Shown here one piece after another: positions 1 to 5,058 of a DNA stretch of 5,058 nt (position 1 is its first letter; each line of letters begins with the position of its first letter). The stretch spans positions 1-5,058 of the forward strand of contig JAHIEP010000136.1 of the NCBI GenBank assembly GCA_018901375.1, in the 5' to 3' direction. Origin of the DNA: Nanobdellota archaeon (GTDB lineage: Archaea; Nanobdellota; Nanobdellia; Pacearchaeales; GW2011-AR1). The position numbers were made by a program, and so were the translations under genes. The notes beneath the pieces are model-generated. The model saw only the letters and a program-made list of their open reading frames with translations. It did not search any database and was not told the origin of the DNA.

Positions 1-1
1 T

Positions 2-322
2 AGTGAAACCATTACAGAAGGAGATACAAATATTTTCTCCGGCACCTGGAAATTCATTACAGACCCTATCACCGGTGGACCTATTACCCCGGCTACTATT
101 ATTAACTCCCTCATCCCTATTATCTTTATCCTTGCCGGCATCATTCTTTTGTTTATACTCGTCTTTGGCGGTTTTACCATCTTTGTCTCGGCCGGCAACC
201 CGGAAAAAATCAAAAAAGGCACCGGTATGATCACCAGCGCCTTAATTGGGTTTTTAATCATCTTTGCCGCCTACTGGATCATTGAACTTCTGCAAATCAC
301 CTTTGGCATTACCGTGCTATGA
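2..322 (+). CDS. T4SS-pilin-like (TrbC/VirB2-type) small membrane protein, C-terminal part
   Basis: This frame is open from the left edge to the TGA at 320-322, so the gene starts upstream of the window; 106 residues are visible. The fragment has a polar stretch (about residues 1-30), a long hydrophobic segment (about 33-62, rich in I, L and F and ending in a GGF turn), a short charged loop SAGNPEKIKKG (63-73) and a second hydrophobic segment (about 76-103). Two helices joined by an S-A-G-N-P-E-K loop match the TrbC/VirB2-like pilin proteins that are abundant in Candidate Phyla Radiation genomes; family membership is from memory of that motif. Such proteins sit in the inner membrane and are thought to feed a type IV secretion or pilus machine, but a function here is inferred only. 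No cleavage site can be judged because the N-terminus is missing. The stop overlaps the uppS start by 4 bp (ATGA, 319-322), implying one mRNA. Confidence 0.72.
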   Translation, partial: SETITEGDTNIFSGTWKFITDPITGGPITPATIINSLIPIIFILAGIILLFILVFGGFTIFVSAGNPEKIKKGTGMITSALIGFLIIFAAYWIIELLQITFGITVL

Positions 323-1041
323 AGCTTCCTCAGCACATTGCCATAATTTGTGATGGCAACCGCCGCTGGGCCAAAACCAAACACTTGCCGGAATTTTCCG
401 GCCATAAATACGCGGTTGAAACTACCACTGAAAACCTGGTTGACCATTGTCTTAAACTTAACATTCCCTATTTAACCCTCTGGTTTTTCTCCACTGAAAA
501 TTGGCACCGGGGCCAAGCTTGGGTAACCAAATATTTTAATCTTTTCCGCCAACTTATCCCCAAAGCCACTGATAAATATATTAAAAAAGGTGTCCGCTTA
601 AACACCATTGGCGATTTAACTAAGCTTCCCCGGGATGTGCAAAAGTTTTTTAACAACTGGAAAGATAAATCCAAAACCAACCATAAAATTACCCTTACCA
701 TTGCCTTCAACTACGGCGGCCGCGACGAAATCCTTCGGGCAGTGAATAAAATTCTTGAAAAAGGTCCATCCTTGTTTACTGACAAGGTTACTGACAAGGT
801 TGGACCTTGTCATCTTTCTGAAGCTGAATTCTCCCAACTTCTCGACACTCACAACCTCCCCGACCCTGACCTGCTTATCCGCACCGCTAAAAACAACACC
901 CGCCTCTCCGGCTTTATGCTCTGGCAAATCGCCTATACCCAGCTTTACTTTATTAACACCCTCTTCCCTGACTTCACCCCTAAAGAACTGGACAAAGCCA
1001 TTTCCTGGTACCAAACCCAAACGCAGAATCTAGGAAAATAG
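319..1041 (+). CDS. uppS: Isoprenyl transferase (undecaprenyl diphosphate synthase family)
   Basis: A 240-residue cis-prenyltransferase, a normal length for the family. These enzymes add isopentenyl diphosphate units to farnesyl diphosphate to make the polyprenyl carrier lipid for cell-wall and glycan synthesis. Landmarks: HIAIICDGNRRWA (6-18) with the catalytic Asp12; the FSTENW block (57-62); FNYGGRDEI (130-138); and PDLLIRT...RLSGFMLWQIAYTQLYF (183-211), keeping Arg188, Arg195 and Ser197, which correspond to the isopentenyl-diphosphate binders R194, R200 and S202 of E. coli UppS. Odd points: the usual (S/G)GE loop after IRT is replaced by AKNNT, and the metal-binding Glu (E213 in E. coli) is Gln208. 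Residues 148-165 are encoded by a repeat-bearing insert. DGNRRWA rather than DGNGRWA is seen in many homologues. ATG 319 is chosen because the core motif starts at residue 6 and the start overlaps the upstream stop; no Shine-Dalgarno is visible, so coupling to the upstream gene is likely. Confidence 0.93.
   Translation: MKLPQHIAIICDGNRRWAKTKHLPEFSGHKYAVETTTENLVDHCLKLNIPYLTLWFFSTENWHRGQAWVTKYFNLFRQLIPKATDKYIKKGVRLNTIGDLTKLPRDVQKFFNNWKDKSKTNHKITLTIAFNYGGRDEILRAVNKILEKGPSLFTDKVTDKVGPCHLSEAEFSQLLDTHNLPDPDLLIRTAKNNTRLSGFMLWQIAYTQLYFINTLFPDFTPKELDKAISWYQTQTQNLGK
761..811 (+). repeat. Palindromic element with 12-bp tandem repeat inside uppS
   Basis: Three structures are nested here. A 15-base arm at 761-775 pairs with 794-808 at 14 of 15 positions. 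A perfect short hairpin GACAAGGT-TGG-ACCTTGTC lies at 793-811. The 12-mer TACTGACAAGGT occurs twice in direct tandem (777-788 and 789-800). The element stays in frame and encodes KGPSLF, TDKV twice and GPCH (residues about 148-165), in the linker between the helix after GGRDEI and the LSEAEF helix, which is variable in length in this family. It resembles mobile palindromic elements that insert into genes in frame, but only one copy is visible. Confidence 0.75.
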
Positions 1042-1109
1042 AGTGACGCAGTTGCGCTGGTAAAATTTTAAGAATGTATGCCGAGTCGAGTCAAAACTTT
1101 GCCCCATAA

Positions 1110-1724
1110 TCAAAACAGTTGAGATAACTTAACGCTTGATTCTTTTAAGTTAGTAGAATCATAAAGAAATGTTTTCCAGCCAAAATCATGAGCGGACGCT
1201 ATATGCTCTTCGCTGTTGTCGATGAATAAAATTTCATTTGTCGATACGCTCGCCAATTTTGTAGCTAACACAAATATGTTGGGATCAGGCTTCTGAAGAC
1301 CTACCACACTGGAATCAACAATAACATCCCACGATACGGGAGGAATAATATTTCGCTTCTTTATTAAATCAAGCATTCGAGGAAACATGTTGGTAAGCAG
1401 TCCAATGTGGGAATTTTTCGCAACTTTTTCTATAACAGGCCAAATGGACGGATTAGATTCAAGCCGATTGACGATATCAACGAGCAAAGAATAGTTTTTT
1501 GGGAATGTTATATCTAATGTTTTTTCCAAAACAGGAATCAGGTTATCAATATCGTAATCGATGCTAAAGTTGTACTTTTCTGCATACTGTTGATATATTT
1601 GGTCAAATAATTTTATTTGAGAACCTTTCAATCCCAAATCGATTTTCAGTTGGTTTCCTTTTTCATTTCCAGAGAAGTCCTGTATCGTAACGCCTCCTAA
1701 ATCAAAATATACAAATGAAGTCAT
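1110..1724 (-). CDS. HAD-superfamily hydrolase (YihX-like phosphatase)
   Basis: A 204-residue haloacid dehalogenase fold protein, probably a cytosolic phosphatase of a small phosphorylated metabolite. All four HAD motifs can be seen: motif I YFDLGGV with nucleophile Asp8; motif II GLLTN with Thr111; motif III QKPDP with Lys145; motif IV LFIDNSEEHI with Asp169. The helical stretch between motif I and II (about 20-100) is the C1-type cap. The D-L-G-G form, with Gly where many phosphatases have a second Asp, is typical of the YihX-like branch, so it need not mean loss of activity. It lies 26 bp downstream of the P-loop gene on the same strand, so they probably share one transcript. ATG 1724 places the nucleophile at residue 8, as expected; no Shine-Dalgarno is visible before it. 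It converges on uppS, with 68 bp between the stop codons and no clear terminator. The substrate is unknown. Confidence 0.85.
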   Translation of the reverse strand: MTSFVYFDLGGVTIQDFSGNEKGNQLKIDLGLKGSQIKLFDQIYQQYAEKYNFSIDYDIDNLIPVLEKTLDITFPKNYSLLVDIVNRLESNPSIWPVIEKVAKNSHIGLLTNMFPRMLDLIKKRNIIPPVSWDVIVDSSVVGLQKPDPNIFVLATKLASVSTNEILFIDNSEEHIASAHDFGWKTFLYDSTNLKESSVKLSQLF

Positions 1725-1750
1725 ATAAGTGCATAATAACTAAATTGTAT

Positions 1751-2329
1751 TTAGCCTTCCAATTCTCTTCCTCTAATGAAACCCCTTCTTTCAATAATTG
1801 GATTAACGCCCTCAATGTTGAATCTATTACTAATAGAGCTCAAGAAGGAATGTAATCTTGTCTCGGGTGGTCCTTTTAATTCTATAGTTGGTATGCCTAT
1901 TTCCCCGAAAAGCGAATGGAAAATTTCATCTAATTTTTGTCTTTCTTGGAGTCCCGATTCTGTCGAATATTCACCGACAGGCATTACCCCCTCTGTTGAA
2001 GTTTGAAAGATCATATCATATGGTAAAAATTTAAATATTAATTCGTTATCAATAGGATGTCCAAAGAATCTGGAATAGGCAATTACATCAAGGTAACCTC
2101 TATCACAAATAATTAGTGAACTTTGAGATTGCTCGACTAGTTGTTCTAATCGAAGTTGTTCACTTAATAAGTAGTCTTGAAAGTTAGGCTGAGGTTTCAA
2201 TTCTGGTTTCTCACTCAAAATACACCTGGCCACTTCAGGGATAAAAATTATTGATTTATGAGGAGGGATAGATTCAAACAAAGTGGTTTTTCCTGAACAA
2301 GGAGCGCCACTCAACAAAATTTTTGCCAT
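1751..2329 (-). CDS. P-loop nucleotide kinase/NTPase-like protein (AAA_28-like)
   Basis: A 192-residue protein from ATG 2329. It opens with MAKILLSGAPCSGKTT, a Walker A/P-loop with Lys14 and Thr15. Next come PEVAR (31-35), a conserved block in AAA_28-type kinases related to the NadR kinase domain, and LIICDRG (72-78), a Walker-B-like strand ending in the DRG of P-loop kinases. A Gln/Glu/Arg-rich helix around 125-140 (LQERQKLDE) may act as the lid. It likely phosphorylates or hydrolyses a nucleotide or small metabolite in the cytosol; the acceptor is unknown. An upstream in-frame TTG at 2366-2368 would add 13 residues, but the fold starts at ATG 2329 and the TTG lies inside the divergent promoter region, so 2329 is preferred. 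There is no Shine-Dalgarno; a possible -10 box lies 7 bases upstream, so the mRNA may be leaderless. The HAD gene follows on the same strand. Confidence 0.8.
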   Translation of the reverse strand: MAKILLSGAPCSGKTTLFESIPPHKSIIFIPEVARCILSEKPELKPQPNFQDYLLSEQLRLEQLVEQSQSSLIICDRGYLDVIAYSRFFGHPIDNELIFKFLPYDMIFQTSTEGVMPVGEYSTESGLQERQKLDEIFHSLFGEIGIPTIELKGPPETRLHSFLSSISNRFNIEGVNPIIERRGFIRGRELEG

Positions 2330-2336
2330 AAGATTT

Positions 2337-2342
2337 AATATA
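2337..2342 (-). promoter_or_regulatory. Possible -10 box for the leftward operon
   Basis: Read leftward this is TATATT, 7 bases before the ATG at 2329, which would put the transcription start at or next to the start codon. No good -35 is present: TTGTAT lies 20 bases further upstream. The region is AT-rich, so a chance match is possible. The lack of any Shine-Dalgarno before 2329 fits a leaderless message. Confidence 0.35.
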
Positions 2343-2345
2343 TTT

Positions 2346-2363
2346 TGATGTTTATTGACATCA
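2346..2363. promoter_or_regulatory. Candidate operator dyad in the divergent promoter region
   Basis: TGATGT-TTATTG-ACATCA is a perfect 6-bp inverted repeat with a 6-base centre. Its right half overlaps the -35 box TTGACA (2355-2360) of the rightward promoter, and it sits a few bases upstream of the possible leftward -10. A dimeric repressor bound here could control both operons. No regulator gene is encoded in the cassette, and a 6-bp arm can occur by chance in AT-rich DNA. Confidence 0.45.
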
Positions 2364-2383
2364 TACAAAATCGTCTATAAAAT
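2355..2383 (+). promoter_or_regulatory. Near-consensus sigma70 promoter for the radical SAM operon
   Basis: A perfect -35 TTGACA (2355-2360) is followed by 17 bases and a 5-of-6 -10 TAAAAT (2378-2383); TATAAA at 2376-2381 is an alternative with 15-base spacing. Transcription would begin about 2389-2392, directly before the ATG at 2393. There is no ribosome binding site there, so a leaderless or nearly leaderless mRNA is predicted. Confidence 0.7.
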
Positions 2384-2392
2384 GCCTTTCAT

Positions 2393-3682
2393 ATGCGACA
2401 TTATATATCATCTATCAAGGAAGCCACAAAAATTAAGGCTCAATTGCTAGCCGAAGGAATAGTAGTTTCGGAAAGTATTAAAAATGTCCCTAATTACAAA
2501 AAGAAAATAGTTCATTTATATAAACATGAAACTAAAGATTTTCAAAGTCACTTTACTCTCCCACAAGAAATTATTCTTTTTAGACATCCCAATGAGATTT
2601 CTCGATCAATAGTAGTTGAAGTTCGGGGCAATCTTCAATCTCCTTGGAGACTTCAGTATGCCTCTGGAAAAATAATCTTACAGAACAATAATAAGAATTC
2701 ACCCGAGTATGTAGTTGATTTGCCGCCAGATGATAAGTTTGATACTATTGTAATTAAACCAGGAATTACAGTAAAAAACATTACTAGTAAAATCGGTTCA
2801 AATGTACTTGGTCTTGTCATCAGCAATTATTGTTCCTATTTTGGATATAACAAGCAGTGTAAATACTGTGAAATATTACCTTCTTATCAGGAGTATAGGA
2901 ACTTCCCTACCGCAAAGAAAGAACTAAATTTAGTTAAGTTAGCTTCAGAAAAGGCTTTAGGGCAGGATAAAACAATAAAATATATTATTGCTACATCTGG
3001 AAATTTACCTACGAAAAACAGTCTTGATACATACGACGAATCTGTTCGTATGTATATTAAATTGTTTAAATCACTTCTCCCCTTAAAAAAGAAATTTAAA
3101 CTCAAATTTCACGCAGCATTAATGCCCCCACTCACTCTTGATTTATTTAAGAAACTGCATGAGGCTGGTGTAGACAGTATTTGTTGTAACTTGGAGGTTT
3201 GGGATCCTAAACTATTTGAATATATATGCCCCGGCAAACATGAATATGGGCAAAGAAAAATGTTAGAAGCGCTTGAATATGCAACAACTATATTTGATCA
3301 AGGATGTGTTCTTTCAAATGTAATTTACGGAATTCAATCTTTGGATAAAAATACTTTAGGAAACAAGGAAAAAGTGTTTAATCCGGAAAAAGAATACAAA
3401 ATAAACATCAAAGGACTTAAGTCATTATTGGATATTGGAGTTATACCATTCTACACGATTTACCATTATGGTGGATATAACCAAATCGGACCAATTAAGT
3501 TAAATGCACAAGCAATGCATGATTTTTATCTTGATTACGGAAAATATGTTCTAAAAAGTCATATCGTTCCAGAAAGCAAGGACATCATCTTATTTGATTT
3601 ATTTTCATTACCGAATCAACTAAATAATGAAGGATATTTCATTAATAAATTTCCAAAGGAGTCAATATGCAATTATTACTAA
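2393..3682 (+). CDS. Radical SAM protein with C-x8-C-x2-C cluster motif
   Basis: A 429-residue protein, cytosolic or membrane-associated through its neighbour. Residues 1 to about 135 form an N-terminal region with many predicted beta strands that I do not recognise. The radical SAM core begins near 137 (VLGLVISNYCSYFGYNKQCKYC), with cluster cysteines Cys147, Cys156 and Cys159; this spacing is wider than the classical C-x3-C-x2-C. IIATSGN (198-204) stands in the place of the GGE-type SAM-binding strand. KFHAALMPP (238-246) and CNLEVWD (265-271) look like later barrel strands, followed by ICPGKHEYG (278-286) and SNVIYGIQS (308-316). Such enzymes split S-adenosylmethionine to start radical chemistry; the substrate here is unknown. 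ATG 2393 is the only early start, since the next Met is residue 219, and it has no Shine-Dalgarno. It is the first gene of a tightly packed operon and overlaps the next by 16 bp. There is no sign of frameshift. Confidence 0.85.
   Translation: MRHYISSIKEATKIKAQLLAEGIVVSESIKNVPNYKKKIVHLYKHETKDFQSHFTLPQEIILFRHPNEISRSIVVEVRGNLQSPWRLQYASGKIILQNNNKNSPEYVVDLPPDDKFDTIVIKPGITVKNITSKIGSNVLGLVISNYCSYFGYNKQCKYCEILPSYQEYRNFPTAKKELNLVKLASEKALGQDKTIKYIIATSGNLPTKNSLDTYDESVRMYIKLFKSLLPLKKKFKLKFHAALMPPLTLDLFKKLHEAGVDSICCNLEVWDPKLFEYICPGKHEYGQRKMLEALEYATTIFDQGCVLSNVIYGIQSLDKNTLGNKEKVFNPEKEYKINIKGLKSLLDIGVIPFYTIYHYGGYNQIGPIKLNAQAMHDFYLDYGKYVLKSHIVPESKDIILFDLFSLPNQLNNEGYFINKFPKESICNYY
3655..3661 (+). promoter_or_regulatory. 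Ribosome binding site for the membrane protein gene
   Basis: AAAGGAG lies 5 bases before ATG 3667, inside the end of the radical SAM gene. It is the only strong Shine-Dalgarno in the cassette and fixes the start of the downstream gene. It also shows that internal genes use this mechanism while the two operon-leading genes do not. Confidence 0.75.
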
Positions 3683-4284
3683 TCCTTAGTTTTGCGTTTT
3701 TATTAGGTTTCATTAGTAAAACGGCAGACTTGCTAAATGAACATGGGCTTAAATGGTTTAAGCATATTGACACTTTCTTGGGTCTTATCTGGGGTAGTAT
3801 GGGGGCCTATCTGGTCTATATTGATCCTAATTTGGCAACCGTATATATCACGACTGTACTTTATTGGTTTATTAGAATAAAACTTGACTATCCTAATCAT
3901 GCAATTGCAGGCGTAATTATATCCTTAACAACTTTATGGGTAGCAAAGTATAACCCAAATTTTAGTTGGTATTATACATTTTGGTTATTTTTATGGCTAA
4001 CAATATCCGGATATATCAATACCTATTTGAAAGATCATTATGAGATAAATAACCCATCATTAAAATCCTTTTTGCGCTTACGGTTACGATATTACGCAGG
4101 ACCATTAGTATTCTCTCTTATAATCTCTAATTATCTTCCATTTATAGCGACTATATTGGGAATGCTCGGAACTGAAATTGTCACTATTTGGTTTGACAAA
4201 TATGAAAAAACGGGACGGTCAAATATCGCTAAAACATTAGGAATGCATCTCGAAACACCTAAATATGGGCCTGCATGGAAATAA
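3667..4284 (+). CDS. Six-helix integral membrane protein, family not recognised
   Basis: A 205-residue, strongly hydrophobic protein. Likely membrane segments are at about 2-18, 36-52, 55-70, 77-93, 101-118 and 143-176 (the last may be two helices with a GMLGTE break). Between helices 1 and 2 is a polar, possibly functional loop KTADLLNEHGLKWFKHID (18-35), and between helices 3 and 4 a charged patch RIKLDYPNHAIAG (70-82). The C-terminal 30 residues are hydrophilic and basic (about 178-205). No CDP-alcohol transferase, UbiA, PAP2 or transporter signature is visible, so no reaction is assigned. The packed position between a radical SAM enzyme and a DUF402 phosphatase suggests it works with them, perhaps by handling a lipid-linked substrate or anchoring the enzymes; this is inference. 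The start is set by a good ribosome binding site. It overlaps the preceding gene by 16 bp and the next by 20 bp. Confidence 0.8.
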   Translation: MQLLLILSFAFLLGFISKTADLLNEHGLKWFKHIDTFLGLIWGSMGAYLVYIDPNLATVYITTVLYWFIRIKLDYPNHAIAGVIISLTTLWVAKYNPNFSWYYTFWLFLWLTISGYINTYLKDHYEINNPSLKSFLRLRLRYYAGPLVFSLIISNYLPFIATILGMLGTEIVTIWFDKYEKTGRSNIAKTLGMHLETPKYGPAWK

Positions 4285-4777
4285 AGAGGATAAAGAATCT
4301 ATACTAAAAGCATTCGATGTTTCTTCTATCTATTATGACGGAAGTGTTAAAACAAGTTGGTCCTCACCTCTGTCAACGAGAAGCGATGCCTTAATTGTTT
4401 TAGATTCACAAATTCCTTTCAAGTTCGTCAATAAAGGCAAACCAGGGGAATTTCCAAATCGTATTAGACAATACTATTGGATAGATAAATGGTTCAATGC
4501 TTTTGCTTTTTATAATGAAGGTGGAGAATTTTCTAGATGGTATTGCAACATTGCCTGCCCCCCTAAAATTGAAGGCTCAAAATTGACATTTATTGATTTA
4601 GACCTTGATGTTTTGTGGGTTCCTCCTGAATCACCCCAGATTCTTGATCGTGAAGAGTTTGAGAAACATAGACAAAAATTTAATTATCCTCAAGATATTG
4701 TTTTAAAAACAGAACAGTCTCTGCAAGAGTTGTTAAATATGATCAACAACAGAATTATGCCATTTGATCATTTTTAG
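4265..4777 (+). CDS. DUF402 family protein (FomD/Ntdp-like nucleotide phosphatase)
   Basis: A 170-residue protein, close to the usual length of stand-alone DUF402 proteins. The C-terminal half carries the family pattern: YNEGGEFSRWYCNIACPP (83-100), FIDLDLDVLW (109-118) with Asp111, Asp113 and Asp115, then ILDREEFEKH (126-135) with Asp128 and Glu131, and a final helix (150-162). Known members include FomD of fosfomycin biosynthesis, which hydrolyses CMP-linked phosphonate intermediates, and bacterial nucleoside tri- and diphosphatases; the acidic residues bind divalent metal. The exact substrate here cannot be read. N-terminal residues 1-80 are less conserved but end in a W-containing strand usual for the fold. 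ATG 4265 is the only usable start: the frame is closed upstream by TAG at 4238-4240. It overlaps the membrane protein gene by 20 bp and has no ribosome binding site of its own, so reinitiation from the upstream gene is likely. It converges on ispG. Confidence 0.83.
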   Translation: MGLHGNKEDKESILKAFDVSSIYYDGSVKTSWSSPLSTRSDALIVLDSQIPFKFVNKGKPGEFPNRIRQYYWIDKWFNAFAFYNEGGEFSRWYCNIACPPKIEGSKLTFIDLDLDVLWVPPESPQILDREEFEKHRQKFNYPQDIVLKTEQSLQELLNMINNRIMPFDHF

Positions 4778-4778
4778 T

Positions 4779-4792
4779 ATTAGGAAGCTAAT
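4779..4792. terminator. Weak hairpin in the convergent spacer
   Basis: ATTAG-GAAG-CTAAT forms a 5-bp stem with a 4-base loop just after the DUF402 stop, between two convergent genes. The stem is AT-rich and is followed by only three T's on the + strand, so it is at best a weak two-way terminator. Confidence 0.2.
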
Positions 4793-4806
4793 TTGGTATA
4801 CGGAGA

Positions 4807-5058
4807 CTATTTTACCAACACTTGATGGGGATTAACCCTAATTATCTCTATATACTTCACCAGTTCTTCAAACATCTCTTCTTCTTTCACAATCTTCACA
4901 ATCTTCCCTTTGCTGAACAACACCCCGGCCTTCTTCCCCCCGGCTATCCCCACATCCGCCTCCCTCGCCTCCCCCGGCCCATTCACCGCGCAACCCATCA
5001 CCGCTACTTGAATCGGCGCAGTAATTTTATCCAGATATTTCTCCACTTTTTTCACCAA
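4807..5058 (-). CDS. ispG: IspG, 4-hydroxy-3-methylbut-2-enyl diphosphate synthase, C-terminal fragment
   Basis: The reading frame is open to the right edge of the window; the 83 residues visible are the C-terminal end and the rest lies outside. IspG is the iron-sulfur enzyme of the methylerythritol phosphate pathway that converts methylerythritol cyclodiphosphate to HMBPP. The signature [24 protein letters not shown] (fragment residues 18-41) is nearly unmistakable. It holds the third cluster cysteine (Cys23 here, C305 in E. coli) and the cluster-ligating glutamate (Glu30, E312 in E. coli). The first visible codon is TTG, read as an internal Leu rather than a start. The coding strand is G-rich, unlike the neighbouring cassette. 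The pathway supplies the isoprenoid units that UppS consumes, so the two flanking genes are functionally linked although they lie on opposite strands. Confidence 0.95.
   Translation of the reverse strand: MVKKVEKYLDKITAPIQVAVMGCAVNGPGEAREADVGIAGGKKAGVLFSKGKIVKIVKEEEMFEELVKYIEIIRVNPHQVLVK

Larger units (their letters stand above)
1042..4806. other. Putative acquired five-gene cassette (AT-rich island)
   Basis: The block between uppS and ispG differs from both sides in composition. Hand counts of single 60-base lines: 361-420 has 32 G+C and 4921-4980 has 46, while 3241-3300 has 19. On the + strand, 841-900 has 28 C and 6 G, and 4921-4980 has 38 C and 8 G; inside, 1861-1920 has 12 C and 14 G, and 4141-4200 has 8 C and 13 G. 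The change occurs in the spacers after uppS and before the ispG stop, so whole genes are contained. No integrase, transposase, tRNA or convincing flanking repeat is visible, so the mode of acquisition is unknown and the edges are approximate. Confidence 0.55.

Noticed and set aside
3..230. Open frame of 75 codons on the + strand at the left edge
   Set aside because: It is a low-complexity Leu/Ser/Pro translation of the C-rich pilin gene in another frame; the pilin frame shows two helices and the SAGNPEK motif and runs to the uppS overlap.
616..1020. Long open frame on the - strand opposite uppS (also 468-710 - and 755-1033 +)
   Set aside because: Shadows of uppS, whose frame holds all family motifs; the shadow proteins show no domain.
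1061..1070. TAAAATTTTA palindrome between uppS and the HAD gene as a terminator
   Set aside because: All A/T, no loop and no following T tract; no stable RNA hairpin expected.
1692..1709. HAD motif I with Gly in place of the second Asp as a sign of a dead enzyme
   Set aside because: The D-L-G form is normal in the YihX-like branch, which contains active phosphatases, and the other motifs are intact.
2330..2368. Longer start (TTG at 2366-2368) for the P-loop protein
   Set aside because: The P-loop fold begins right at ATG 2329, and the extension would cover the divergent promoter and dyad.
1074..4806. Similar GTATGCCGAGTC and GTATACGGAGAC near the two edges as possible direct repeats
   Set aside because: Match is only 9 of 12, within chance for two short spacers.
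1058..4817. Inverted TGGTAAAAT / ATTTTACCA at the two edges of the cassette (1058-1066 and 4809-4817)
   Set aside because: Only 9 bases, AT-rich, with the right copy overlapping the end of ispG; not enough to call terminal repeats or attachment sites.

Overview
The window looks like a piece of a Candidate Phyla Radiation (Patescibacteria, perhaps Microgenomates-like) chromosome. This is inferred from the left-edge protein, a small two-helix pilin-like protein with the SAGNPEKIKKG motif common in those genomes, fused by a 4-bp stop/start overlap to a divergent cis-prenyltransferase gene. TGA reads as a stop, so the recoded Gracilibacteria-type code is not in use. The taxonomic call is moderate at best because no rRNA or ribosomal protein is present.

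Layout. Left flank (2-1041, + strand): the C-terminal part of a T4SS-pilin-like membrane protein, then uppS. Right flank (4807-5058, - strand): the C-terminal end of ispG. Both flanks are GC-richer and have a very strong excess of C over G on the + strand. Between them lies an AT-rich block of about 3.7 kb (roughly 1042-4806) without that skew. It looks like an acquired cassette set between two isoprenoid-pathway genes.

The cassette has five genes in two divergent units around a 63-bp shared control region (2330-2392). Leftward: a P-loop nucleotide kinase/NTPase-like protein (AAA_28-like) followed by a HAD-family phosphatase. Rightward: a radical SAM protein with an unusual C-x8-C-x2-C cluster motif, a six-helix membrane protein of no recognised family, and a DUF402 (FomD/Ntdp-like) nucleotide phosphatase. 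The rightward genes overlap by 16 and 20 bp, so they are probably translated together. The control region carries a near-consensus sigma70 promoter whose predicted start lies only a few bases before the radical SAM ATG (a leaderless or nearly leaderless transcript), plus a 6-6-6 dyad over the -35 box.

Together the cassette reads as a small-molecule, nucleotide or lipid modification pathway: a radical enzyme, a membrane partner, two phosphatases and a kinase-like protein. The substrate cannot be read from the sequence. uppS is itself notable: it has a palindromic, tandemly repeated in-frame insert, and it lacks two acidic residues that are conserved in the active site of bacterial homologues.
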